Positions 23,081 to 32,557 of a stretch of 64,000 nucleotides of DNA are shown here, in pieces. The notes beneath the pieces were generated by a model. It ran no database searches. It was not told where the DNA came from and worked only from the letters and a program-made list of their open reading frames with translations. The DNA is from Symsagittifera roscoffensis (taxonomy: Eukaryota; Xenacoelomorpha; Acoela; Convolutidae). The stretch covers positions 46,566,381 to 46,630,380 of the forward strand of contig NC_087065.1 of NCBI RefSeq assembly GCF_963678635.1, given 5' to 3'. The position numbers and the translations under genes are program-made. Numbering within the stretch: position 1 is the stretch's first letter; the number at the start of each line of letters is the position of its first letter.

Positions 23081-24238
23081 ATGAGTCTAGACAAGTCAAG
23101 GATACCAAAACGAGGTAATAGCTCTAGGAAATCCATACCTGAAAAGCAAAGAAAAACGATGACGGATCCTTTTGTGGATTGGATCAAGCGATCCCGGTCC
23201 GATAAAGAGGAGACGGTTTCAGGCAGAATGGTTGAAACGAGAAGTCAGAAGACCTCAGAAGAGCGAAGAGAACTGTTAGAAGTGGAGGTCAATACGGACC
23301 ATACCATGAACGACAACCAGGGAGTAAATGGACTGGAAGGGAGAGGCAGAAGGCTGGCGAGTGAATCTACTCCGGTAGAACAAGGCCACGATTTTGCCAC
23401 TTCCACCGGGACATTGGATCGGGAAGAGATGTCGGAACTGTCCGACATCTCAACTGAAGTAGCGGCAACTAGAAGGTCTCCGACAGACAACACTATGATG
23501 GCAAGCGGAACTGGGAAGCAAACAACGTCGTCATCGTTCTCAGAAAGAATGAAGAACACCTTAGGAAACTTCTTTCCATTCAGCATGGGAGGAGGAGCAG
23601 GAAACGATGGTGAGTCCCAGGAGGACGAGGAAGATGAAGAAGAGCAAGGGGACTTTGGATCTCTAGTCAGCCTCAATAGTTCGATCCAGGAGAGTGAGGC
23701 TCACGTCGGAAGAGAGACTGGAACCAAGGACAAATTTGGTGTGGTCACAACGATAAGCAAAGAGGCGAACACACCGGGCCAGTCAAAGGACTTCGCGATT
23801 AGGACAAGTTCGGAGCCACAACCTGAAGAGAGTAGAACCAGAGGGCTCGGCAATGCGTTAATGGATCCTGAAATAAATAATGAAAAGACGTTGAAGCAGA
23901 GAGTCATGGCCCGGATCTCGACAAGCACGAAGTTACCTGGGACCGACAGGGTTACACCGCCACTAGTGACGCCACTCGTGGATAACGGGGCAGCACTAGA
24001 GGAAGCCTTAAACAACATAGTGGGCAGTTTAGGAGAACAAAATGAACAGATGTCGATAAGGATGAGTGAACTAGAAAGAGCAGTTCACATTGAAAGAGAA
24101 AGTCTGCGGGAAGAAATAAACCGCAACAGACAAGAAGTTGGCAGAAGCGAAAAACGCTTGAAAGAAAGAACGGACGAACATATGACGAGGAACTTGTCGC
24201 GAATGACAAGGGAGGCGGAACAGAAGGAGTTACGCTGA
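23081..24238 (+). CDS. gag: gag N-terminal part, copy 1 (ends in a premature TGA)
   Basis: It starts at ATG 23081, the first ATG of the long frame, and the same start is seen in copy 2. The 385 residues are Ser/Glu-rich and low in complexity, with an acidic block (about 180-200) and a coiled-coil region (about 310-385, heptad-like Glu/Arg/Leu). The frame ends at TGA 24236-24238, where copy 2 has TTA (Leu), so this is a point nonsense mutation. The next segment is in the same frame, so the ancestral protein ran straight on. Confidence 0.8.
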   Translation: MSLDKSRIPKRGNSSRKSIPEKQRKTMTDPFVDWIKRSRSDKEETVSGRMVETRSQKTSEERRELLEVEVNTDHTMNDNQGVNGLEGRGRRLASESTPVEQGHDFATSTGTLDREEMSELSDISTEVAATRRSPTDNTMMASGTGKQTTSSSFSERMKNTLGNFFPFSMGGGAGNDGESQEDEEDEEEQGDFGSLVSLNSSIQESEAHVGRETGTKDKFGVVTTISKEANTPGQSKDFAIRTSSEPQPEESRTRGLGNALMDPEINNEKTLKQRVMARISTSTKLPGTDRVTPPLVTPLVDNGAALEEALNNIVGSLGEQNEQMSIRMSELERAVHIERESLREEINRNRQEVGRSEKRLKERTDEHMTRNLSRMTREAEQKELR

Positions 24239-24247
24239 AGAGCCGAC

Positions 24248-27200
24248 ATGGAGAAGTTAAGAATTCAGCAAGAGCAGTCTCTTGGGTCTCTTGACACAAA
24301 GATAGACGCGATGATGGAGAGGCGAACTCAGGCTATCATGGATAGGTTGGACGGGCTACTAAGCAGCAAGAGTGGACCAAAAGAAGGAAAGCCGAACTCG
24401 GGAGGTCCCAGCAGGGAACCGAGGGTGAACTTCAATGAACATCAAAGGAGGAAGACGTATGGATCCACTAGAGGCAGGGGCAGTTCATCAGGCTATGCCA
24501 CAAGGGGTAATACAGCATGGGGCCCGAACAGTAGAGCAAATTCAACGGGGAACAGACAGACCTCTAACGAACGACCAACGCAAGGCACACATGCGACTGG
24601 GAGAAGTGATTCCGGCAACAGGGGGCATGCAAGCCCGAAGAGGAGTCATGTAGGTCAACAGGGAAACACTCACGGCGATTCGGATTGCAGGGATGCACCT
24701 CATACAGAGCCTTCGACGAGGTGTGAGGACACTCAAGCAGGACACTCAAGGGATGCTACGGCAATGGCCACAGCATTTGAACCCCTAAACAGGTCTTTGG
24801 AGACATTCCTGACAAGGTTATCAAGAACCAATGAACGCAGTGAGAAGTCCAGAAGAGTCTTTAAGAAACCAAGATGCTACAAAGACGAATCTGATGGCTG
24901 TATTGATACCTGGATAGAGATAATGAAGCTGCATTTCGAGGAAGAGGACTTGTCGGAGAGACAGGAATGCAGCGCGCTCACCAGCAACTTAGAAGGGACA
25001 GCTCTGAACTGTGTCATGGCCAAGAAACAGTATCAACGTGACACTGCTGAGAAAATCTTTGAAATCTTGTTAAACCGTTTCGGATCAGGGGTGCAGGGGC
25101 ACCAGGCGATGATGCGCTTCGAGAAACGGAGGCAACGAGAAGATGAAACAATAGACAAGTTTCTCGATGATTTGGAAATGCTGAGAAGACGCAGCCAACC
25201 GGATGAGTCAAACCGAAGGATGAACCTGGCCGTAGCCTCAAAATTCATCGATGGTGTGAAAAATGATGAACTTCGTACGATGCTAGCAACGCATTACACA
25301 CCACTATCAACTAATGCGCCAACACCGGAGGAGTTGAGGCTCAAATCAAAAGAGTATCTTTTGTTGAAACCTCCTTCGAGATCTGGATATTACAAGAACA
25401 ATTATGGAAATTTTAACAACGGACCAGCAAACCAAGGGAACAATTGGTACAAACCGAGGGATGATATGGACAAGAGACGTTCTTGTGCTAATTGCAGTTC
25501 AACAGACCATCATGTGTCAGCATGCCCAGCTTACAAACAAGGCATGAAAGCAATAGGCTTTAGCCTCGAGGACGAAGATGCGTCAGAGTTGGATCATGAG
25601 GATTTCATGAGAGGAGTAATTGCGAAATTCGGCCCGAGGTGTTTCTTTTGTAACTTGGAAGGTCATTTTAAATCAGATTGTCCGCAATTCTGGGATGCAG
25701 TGGCAGACATCAAGCATCCAAGACATGAAGAAGCTTTGTCAGGAGTGAAAGCCAGCAAGGCTCGACTTTTGAGTGAAGCGGAGGCACGCAGAAAGAATAA
25801 ACCTCAAGAGCTGGTGGCAAAGAAGATGCAAGCGGTAACAGAGGAAGCACGTGAACCGGAACCAGCAACTGCGGACCATGACTTCAAAATCGATTATAGG
25901 GCAGCTGCGAGGGACGCTATAAATAGAGTACAGCAGGAACTAGTGACGAAAGAGATCGAACAAAAGGTGAAACTCGAGCTGGAGAATGAAAAATTACAGG
26001 AGCAACTGAACGCCTTCGAAGCACCGGAAGTTGAAGAGGCAAAAGCACCAAGCAGCTTGAGCATGAAACTTAATGTTATCTCTGGTCAGAGGTTCGGTAT
26101 GGCACCGCAAGGAAGTAAAATACAGTCGATAATCTCGGTGGCAGGGCATCAGGTAATCAGAAATCTGAGTGAACCGTCTGAGTTCACTTTGATGCATTTG
26201 GACACATATGCAGACTATCTGAGGCAGATGGAGCGACGCACCGAGTCGAGGGCTGTGAGGGCACTACTAACGACGGGTGGCCCTCGCATGAAGAAACTTC
26301 ATGGACGCTACCTAGAAGTCTATGGGCCGTATCAAGTGATGCTGAACGTGGATGGGATCAGTATCTACACCAGGACTTATGTAACAACAGATGATGACCA
26401 AATAGGGCAGATCTATTTGGGAGAAGAGGAACTAAAGGTCCGCAGGATAGGCCATGACGCCATGATGGAACAAGACGCAGTACACATTGGATATGAAGCA
26501 GATGTGACAGCACGTCTGCTCGACACCAACGGAACAAAAATCGGAGTCACAGGGCTTCTGGACACAGGAGCGGTAGTGAGTGTGATGCCGATAAAAACTT
26601 GGGAAAGAATGGGCTTCACGCGGGAAGATCTGATTCCAACGAATCTCCGACTGGCTGCAGCCAATCGAGGAGCTATCTACGTAGTCGGAAGAACACCAAT
26701 AACGGTCCTCCACATGGGAGGACGGGATCTTTGGATGAGCTTCCTGGTGGTAGAGAATCTGGACGATGCCGACCAATTCATCTTGGGCAGAGATTTTGTC
26801 AGGAATTTTGACGTGATGATTGACTTGAACAACGGTCTGATACGGATTAGAAACCCGGACCGAAAGTATGTTAAGAGACCAATAAATAGGATAATAACAG
26901 ACGAAAACAAGGTACCAATTTTCTTGGATAGAAAAGGAAAATTACAACCAGGACAAGCTGTAGTAGCAATTTTTAGAATGAGAAATTTGAATTCGTTAAG
27001 TGATAGTAAACAGGTTTGCTTAGTACCGAATCCAAATAGTCAGAGTTCGGTGATTTTAGGCCGGAGCTTCTCGGTAACGCGAATCGGACTGTGTGTCAGT
27101 GTGTTGTTGAACACACTGGACACCACGGTTTCAATCCATTGTGGAAAGAAGCTTGGCTACGCTTTGCCGATGAGGACCGACTATGAGGAGACACAAAACT

Positions 27201-27868
27201 TGAAGAAATATAGTGTGAAAGACTGTCCTTATCACGCCAATAAAGATAAAATTTTAAAGAGGATTAATGAATTAAAATCTATTCATAAATTGTTTTCAAT
27301 GAAATCCGAAACGGACGACGGCTTATCAAGCTGCTCGAATTTTCCGGAACGCCCCTCGTCATATGAACTAGAATCTGACAAACCGGTTTTGCCAGAGATA
27401 GAACATTTAAAAGGGAAAATAGGTGAGGGAGATTTCGACCGTGCATACTTGGGGAGCGCTCCCTTCAAGTTACGCGTGGACAACAGAGCGTTATCCTGGT
27501 TGAAGACCTACTCGATGGATCAGAGTTATATTGGTAGATGGATAGTAAGATTGGATGGCTACCATATGATAATCGAACATAGGATGCGTGATAAACACCA
27601 GAATGCTGACAGCCTCAGCAAGAAAACTGAGTTCTATGAAAGATTGGAGCAGAAGCAGGCCAATCAGGCGGAAATAAAGGAGGGATTCTCGTTTTTGGAC
27701 AAAGAAACTTATGAAACGCTTCCCTTAACGAGATGGTTGGATAAATCAGGACATCGAATTCCAGGGCACCCTGAGTTACCTGTAGAGAAAGCAGCCGAGA
27801 TAAAGATCCTGTCCAAGGAGGATCCGGTCCCCTTGGACTTGTTGCTGCGCTCGAACCTGGTCCAGTAA
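24248..27868 (+). CDS. gag-pol: gag-PR-(deleted RT)-RNase H tail, copy 1
   Basis: 1,206 residues in the same frame as the segment before. First comes a basic Gly/Arg/Ser stretch, then a capsid-like retrotransposon Gag domain (about 24800-25330; 'WIE-MKLHF', 'FLDDLEMLRRR'). Two zinc knuckles follow (CANC-H-C near 25484 and CFFC-GHF-C near 25644), then a coiled coil (about 25900-26020) and an aspartic protease with the DTGAVVS active site (Asp codon at 26561). The protein then runs from a GDFD stretch directly into the end of the RNase H region (RAYLGSAPFKLRVDNRAL). Compared with copy 2, exactly 1,197 bp (399 codons) covering the RT palm and most of RNase H are gone, in frame. It ends at TAA 27866-27868, where copy 2 has CAA. 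The protease active site is intact here but mutated in copy 2. Confidence 0.87.
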   Translation: MEKLRIQQEQSLGSLDTKIDAMMERRTQAIMDRLDGLLSSKSGPKEGKPNSGGPSREPRVNFNEHQRRKTYGSTRGRGSSSGYATRGNTAWGPNSRANSTGNRQTSNERPTQGTHATGRSDSGNRGHASPKRSHVGQQGNTHGDSDCRDAPHTEPSTRCEDTQAGHSRDATAMATAFEPLNRSLETFLTRLSRTNERSEKSRRVFKKPRCYKDESDGCIDTWIEIMKLHFEEEDLSERQECSALTSNLEGTALNCVMAKKQYQRDTAEKIFEILLNRFGSGVQGHQAMMRFEKRRQREDETIDKFLDDLEMLRRRSQPDESNRRMNLAVASKFIDGVKNDELRTMLATHYTPLSTNAPTPEELRLKSKEYLLLKPPSRSGYYKNNYGNFNNGPANQGNNWYKPRDDMDKRRSCANCSSTDHHVSACPAYKQGMKAIGFSLEDEDASELDHEDFMRGVIAKFGPRCFFCNLEGHFKSDCPQFWDAVADIKHPRHEEALSGVKASKARLLSEAEARRKNKPQELVAKKMQAVTEEAREPEPATADHDFKIDYRAAARDAINRVQQELVTKEIEQKVKLELENEKLQEQLNAFEAPEVEEAKAPSSLSMKLNVISGQRFGMAPQGSKIQSIISVAGHQVIRNLSEPSEFTLMHLDTYADYLRQMERRTESRAVRALLTTGGPRMKKLHGRYLEVYGPYQVMLNVDGISIYTRTYVTTDDDQIGQIYLGEEELKVRRIGHDAMMEQDAVHIGYEADVTARLLDTNGTKIGVTGLLDTGAVVSVMPIKTWERMGFTREDLIPTNLRLAAANRGAIYVVGRTPITVLHMGGRDLWMSFLVVENLDDADQFILGRDFVRNFDVMIDLNNGLIRIRNPDRKYVKRPINRIITDENKVPIFLDRKGKLQPGQAVVAIFRMRNLNSLSDSKQVCLVPNPNSQSSVILGRSFSVTRIGLCVSVLLNTLDTTVSIHCGKKLGYALPMRTDYEETQNLKKYSVKDCPYHANKDKILKRINELKSIHKLFSMKSETDDGLSSCSNFPERPSSYELESDKPVLPEIEHLKGKIGEGDFDRAYLGSAPFKLRVDNRALSWLKTYSMDQSYIGRWIVRLDGYHMIIEHRMRDKHQNADSLSKKTEFYERLEQKQANQAEIKEGFSFLDKETYETLPLTRWLDKSGHRIPGHPELPVEKAAEIKILSKEDPVPLDLLLRSNLVQ

Positions 27869-27880
27869 GAACTCTCTCGC

Positions 27881-30800
27881 ATGAATATAAACAGCCTCTC
27901 ATTATTGGATAAAACGGTGCAAGTCACACCACAAGTAATGCGGATGCTGGGTGGATTGTTAGAAAGAGAAGTGACCAGAGATGACCCCGAGTGGACAGCA
28001 GCAGTGGCATCGCTAACAGTCAGTGAGAAGGTGAAGATCATGCCGTCCAGACGACAGCACGAAGAGAACGAAAGGGATTGTAGGACAATAGTTCAGCAAC
28101 TAGTATCCTCAATACCCCAGGAGATTTTAACAAGTACTTCTTACGGACAGAAAGAACAGGGGAGCAGCAAGCGAAAGAAAACCGTCACCTTTGTGGACCG
28201 GGATAAAGAGGGTGAAGTTGTAGAACAAAATCTGCCGCAAGACTATTTGTCCGGGGAGAAGGATGAGGAGAAGAACCAGCAATCACAAGATCAACACCCG
28301 GGACAAGGAAATTTGTCCGGGGAGTCTGAGATAAACGAGGAAATTCCTGATGAGAGACAGGACCCAGAGAACAAAGTTTTGTCCGGGGAGTTCAGGTGGA
28401 TGCGAAGAAAGCACAGACATGATCTGGAGGAGCGTGCAGTCTCCAGCACAACCTCTTCGACGGATGATGCTTCCCGAAACTCAGGAATGGACACCTATTC
28501 AGACAGGAACTCGAGTTCGGGATCCGAACTGTCAGAACTGGCGATACACACGCTACTAGTGGAAACTCGGGCGAGAGACCTGGACAGAGAGGTGTACCAG
28601 GATCCTGACAGTGATCGCTACCTAATACCAAGCGAAAGAGTCTTTGACAACGCAGCGGATGACTTAGAAACGATAGCGGTATCGAAACGTTCGATAAGCC
28701 TGTTGCCGCAGAAAGAGGTAGTCAGGACTGATCTTCAGCCGTTTCAGCAAGAAACACAACCGTTGGCGAAGATTTGGTGCGTTAAGATGGAAGAAGACAC
28801 ACATCAGCCCAACGAGCTGAATAGTCAGATGAGAGTCATGAAGACGTACTTGAAGGCGAGATACAGACTCTCGGACCTTCTAAGGGCGCAGAGAAATGAT
28901 CGCATGACAAGCAACCTAAAAAGGTGGATAGAAAACGGTGCACCTGACAAAGGTGACCTAGAAGAAGATAGCTATAGGATCCTGAGACAATACTTCATGC
29001 AGAAGGAGGGGAGATTATATCTGAACAAGGACGGGATCGTGGCTTGCAGGAGAAGAGAAGAAGACAAGGTCTTATACAAATATAACGCGATAGTGTTGCC
29101 GCAACTATATCAGACAGAACTATTATTCAGGTCGCATGATCAGATGGGCCATCAAGGGATCGACAAAGTGTATCAGAGGATCCTGAAGCGCTTTGAGTGG
29201 CCTGGAATGAAAAAGGCATGTGAGAAATGGGTAACAGCGTGCCTGTCATGCCAACAGGTCAAGGATCCAAGGAAATTACGATTTCCTTTACAATCGATTG
29301 AGTCGTCTGAATTCAACGAGGTGGTGCAGATAGATCACCAAAAGATATGCATGACAGACAGCGATTATAACCAAGTCTTGGTCATGATAGATCACTTCAC
29401 GAAGTATGCAGAGGCCGTGCCCTGCATAACTGCCTCGGCGGAAGAGACATGCGACCACCTGATCAACACGTGGATAGCAAGACATGGTTGTCCGATGACG
29501 TTTCAATCGGATAATGGAACAGCTTTCGTAGGAGAGCTTACGAAAGAGCTTATGAGACGCTCACAGGTCGCTCAGGCTCACTCCACGACATACCACCCTC
29601 AAACGAATGGCCTAGTGGAAAGGCAGAATAGGACTTTAGTGTCGATGCTGAGGGTATATTGTTCCAGGTACATGACCGATTGGGACAGATACCTTCCACA
29701 GGTGATGGGAGCATATAATAGCACGCAACACTCCACCACTGGAGTCAGTCCACACATGATGCTGACGGGGCACGAGAAGTCTTTACCCTTGACATTCTTC
29801 TACCCAGAGTATGAGGGAAAGAAGACATCTCCACAGGTTTACGTAAGGGATGTGATCAGACGTCAACAGGAGTTGAACGATCTGTGCAGACGAAATACTC
29901 AGCAAGCACAGGCAAGGCAAAGGAAAAGATTCGACAAGAAAGCAGCTGACGCAAAAGCTTACTCGGTGGGAGACTATGTATGGGTATTTCAGAACGTTAT
30001 ACCACCGAAAGGGACAAAGAAACTTCTAAAGAAATGGAGGGGACCCTTCATGATTACGGAGGTGCACCAGGAGGGACGCTTTTATAGACTGAGTACTGGC
30101 CGAGCCGCCCACTACGAGAACATCAAGCCACACAATCCATCGACAGAAGACTGGTGTATACCTGCAGACATGGAAGAAGGGGATTATCTAATGATGGACC
30201 CTGCTTGTGAGGTCAATGAAAAAGGCACCAGGGAGAAGAACGATGGAAACGAAGTCGTAGAGGAAGGCACGGATACACCATTGGACCTGGATCCAAACGA
30301 ACAGATCGAAGCGGACGATAAAACCTTGCCCTACGCAGAGGAAGATTGGCAGGATTCCGAACAGACAGAGGTTCCCAAGAACATAGAACCAGATCTTTCG
30401 TTCACGATGCAGACTCGTCAGAAAGACGGGACGAGACCAAGAAAGAAATACAATCCTTACGGTGACGACTTTGTAGTGGATAGGATAGATCTGAAGAGAA
30501 TAGTGGAGGAAGTAGTGGGTTTAGAGGAAATAACCGTGTCACAAGACATTGACATAGTCGATGATCACAACGATGAGTGGGTTGACGACTGGTCGAAACC
30601 CGAGGTGGAGTTCGACGATGAGCAACAGCAGTCAAATGAACAAGACCTGACGAACCTGCGTGTCTTAGAGTGGCTGAACGAAATGACATCAGACCCTAAA
30701 AAGACCAGCGTTACGATTCAAGACGTAGATCGTGAAAGCGCGAAATACATTAAGACCGAACGAGATGATCCTTCCTGGGCTGCCCAGGAAGGACAACTTC

Positions 30801-31489
30801 TCATTCCAGCTTCTAACCTTGACTTGATATCCGGTATGCGATCGACGGGGACGCCGATGGATATTTTTGTCCGGGGAGTGGGGGTAGGACTTACCCACAC
30901 TGAAAACCTGATAATAAAAAAATTGAGAATAGCAAGAGAAACAGGAGAGTTAGAAGCAGAAACAGGCGAAGAACCTAAGAAACCTGACATAGGCAGGGTA
31001 GTTGAGTCATATTTTAACTTACCAAATGAATATTCAAGTAACATAATACTAACAGACAGTGATTTCATACTCACAAACAGAACATGTGCGATAGCAATCA
31101 CCGCAGACATGAGTTTTAGGACAGCCTTAGCGGCAGATTTTAAGAGAGAATACAAAAACGTGGAATTCCTTCGGAAGCAAAGACCAGGGATAGGGGGCGT
31201 GGCAGCCTTACCTCCGGCGGTGTCGCAGATACCGGGAAAGTACTTATGCTTCTTGGTAACGAGGGCGACAGAGAAGCAGCACGTGGACCCAGAAAACCTA
31301 GTCTTGTCTTTGACGAGGCTGAGGGACTTCCTTGTGGAAATGGACGTGAAGGAGCTCTCGCTTCCAGTGTACGATCCAAACAGAGGAAGACTGCATCCTC
31401 GGGAATTGTACGCGCTTGTACACGTGATATTCTCTGATACAAACATACAAGTATATCTACATAAGAAATATTACTTAAGTATAGGCTGA
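27881..31489 (+). CDS. pol: integrase and C-terminal pol extension, copy 1
   Basis: 1,202 residues continuing the gag-pol frame after the TAA. In order: a linker with three 22-residue repeats beginning LSGE (28249, 28315, 28381; exact 66-bp spacing), and an HHCC zinc domain (H-x4-H near 29127, C-x2-C near 29248). The catalytic core has Asp 29333, Asp 29510 and Glu about 29618 with 35 residues between the last two (D,D-35-E). A GPF-type C-terminal domain (KKWRGPFMI near 30030) follows. Then come about 450 residues that I do not recognise, ending in an 18-residue tail (NIQVYLHKKYYLSIG) conserved in copy 2. By family knowledge the integrase inserts the cDNA. All three catalytic residues are present in this copy. 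Confidence 0.9.
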   Translation: MNINSLSLLDKTVQVTPQVMRMLGGLLEREVTRDDPEWTAAVASLTVSEKVKIMPSRRQHEENERDCRTIVQQLVSSIPQEILTSTSYGQKEQGSSKRKKTVTFVDRDKEGEVVEQNLPQDYLSGEKDEEKNQQSQDQHPGQGNLSGESEINEEIPDERQDPENKVLSGEFRWMRRKHRHDLEERAVSSTTSSTDDASRNSGMDTYSDRNSSSGSELSELAIHTLLVETRARDLDREVYQDPDSDRYLIPSERVFDNAADDLETIAVSKRSISLLPQKEVVRTDLQPFQQETQPLAKIWCVKMEEDTHQPNELNSQMRVMKTYLKARYRLSDLLRAQRNDRMTSNLKRWIENGAPDKGDLEEDSYRILRQYFMQKEGRLYLNKDGIVACRRREEDKVLYKYNAIVLPQLYQTELLFRSHDQMGHQGIDKVYQRILKRFEWPGMKKACEKWVTACLSCQQVKDPRKLRFPLQSIESSEFNEVVQIDHQKICMTDSDYNQVLVMIDHFTKYAEAVPCITASAEETCDHLINTWIARHGCPMTFQSDNGTAFVGELTKELMRRSQVAQAHSTTYHPQTNGLVERQNRTLVSMLRVYCSRYMTDWDRYLPQVMGAYNSTQHSTTGVSPHMMLTGHEKSLPLTFFYPEYEGKKTSPQVYVRDVIRRQQELNDLCRRNTQQAQARQRKRFDKKAADAKAYSVGDYVWVFQNVIPPKGTKKLLKKWRGPFMITEVHQEGRFYRLSTGRAAHYENIKPHNPSTEDWCIPADMEEGDYLMMDPACEVNEKGTREKNDGNEVVEEGTDTPLDLDPNEQIEADDKTLPYAEEDWQDSEQTEVPKNIEPDLSFTMQTRQKDGTRPRKKYNPYGDDFVVDRIDLKRIVEEVVGLEEITVSQDIDIVDDHNDEWVDDWSKPEVEFDDEQQQSNEQDLTNLRVLEWLNEMTSDPKKTSVTIQDVDRESAKYIKTERDDPSWAAQEGQLLIPASNLDLISGMRSTGTPMDIFVRGVGVGLTHTENLIIKKLRIARETGELEAETGEEPKKPDIGRVVESYFNLPNEYSSNIILTDSDFILTNRTCAIAITADMSFRTALAADFKREYKNVEFLRKQRPGIGGVAALPPAVSQIPGKYLCFLVTRATEKQHVDPENLVLSLTRLRDFLVEMDVKELSLPVYDPNRGRLHPRELYALVHVIFSDTNIQVYLHKKYYLSIG

Positions 31490-31798
31490 GTGAAGTGCGA
31501 AAGAGTGTTAGGCCACAGATTAAGTTGTGTGTAACATGTGATATGTGTGTTATGTTATGTTATGTGTTAGGTTATTAAGATCATGGGTAAGTAGAGGTTA
31601 GTGACCATGAACAACTGAATGACGATCTTGGGAATAGATCCAAAGTTTGGACTGTCCAATCTTAGGTCGAATTCCAAAATTTTAGAAACCAATTGATTTT
31701 AACAAATTTTAGGATAAATATCTTTTTATCTGAACTGTTTTAAGCAAATTTTAACGATATATGTTAAGGTGAAACTGACAAGTGTGACATTCGTGATT

Positions 31799-31808
31799 TC
31801 TTTTCTAG
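31799..31808 (+). promoter_or_regulatory. splice-acceptor-like site before second coding region, copy 1
   Basis: TTTCTTTTCTAG, followed by ATCCTGATTG, lies 71 bp before the ATG at 31880. Copy 2 has CTTCTTTTATAG at the same place although the base before AG changed, so the acceptor pattern is kept. It would allow the second coding region to be expressed from a spliced RNA. Confidence 0.4.
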
Positions 31809-31879
31809 ATCCTGATTGATCATTTAAATAACTCACTTGAGTCAAAGAATCGAATCAAATCGAACTTGAAAAGAATAGA

Positions 31880-32557
31880 ATGGACAACTTCAACCTGGAT
31901 GAATTGATGGACCTGGCAGAGGCATATGTAGGACCGATGGTAGATGCGATCTATCGTCGGCTGATCGAACGAGACTTCGCTCTGGAGGACCCAGAGGTGG
32001 TCATGTTGCTGACCGCCCTGATCAACATCTTGGGGCACGACAACCGTGGGGACCGCCCCACGGAAGTCCTGTTGATGGCAGCATATGGAGAAAGAGGAGT
32101 ACTAGACCGCCCGAACATGAGAGTGATGAGGTGGAGAAACGGGGCTCTCTCAGGGAGTGACTTGGCGAATGAGCCTGGATTGGGAAGTTCTAGGACTTAC
32201 CAACCAGGTGAGATGCCAATGCCCTCTAAGCCTAAACCTGGGTTGACGAGAATGCATCAGGAGATGAACAGCGAGGCGACCTCGTCTGGTTCACCACTGA
32301 TAGCAGCTGTGCCACCAAAAAGGGCGAAAGTAACACAGAAGGTTCAGACGAACCAAACCATACAAGATCTGGACGAGATGAACGATCAGCTGAGAAGTAC
32401 GAAGAAGGAGCTGGACGAGATGACCAGAAGCATGCTCCAGATGGAGGAAGATCGGTACATGTGGAGAAAGTTGTTTGAAGACTGCAACAAAAAGCAGGGT
32501 CAAGAGAACGAGCTTGATGGCAGTGTGGGAATTGATGAAGCCATCATGGTGTCCTAG
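31880..32557 (+). CDS. second-region ORF A (coiled-coil protein), copy 1, 3'-truncated
   Basis: 225 residues from ATG 31880. The N-terminal ~75 residues are helical (DLAEAYVGPMVDAIYRRL, EDPEVVMLLTALINILG), then a Gly/Pro/Ser-rich linker, then a coiled coil (about 155-205, LDEM-N-QL--TKKELDEM). The last 20 residues are out of the original frame. They come from the junction of a 6,532-bp deletion (microhomology GAG), after which the frame closes at TAG 32555-32557. I do not recognise the family. It is the first product of the second coding region. Confidence 0.7.
   Translation: MDNFNLDELMDLAEAYVGPMVDAIYRRLIERDFALEDPEVVMLLTALINILGHDNRGDRPTEVLLMAAYGERGVLDRPNMRVMRWRNGALSGSDLANEPGLGSSRTYQPGEMPMPSKPKPGLTRMHQEMNSEATSSGSPLIAAVPPKRAKVTQKVQTNQTIQDLDEMNDQLRSTKKELDEMTRSMLQMEEDRYMWRKLFEDCNKKQGQENELDGSVGIDEAIMVS

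Noticed and set aside
23245-24299. Long minus-strand frames opposite gag and pol
   Set aside because: They mirror the codon bias of the sense frames, differ freely between the two copies and lack motifs.
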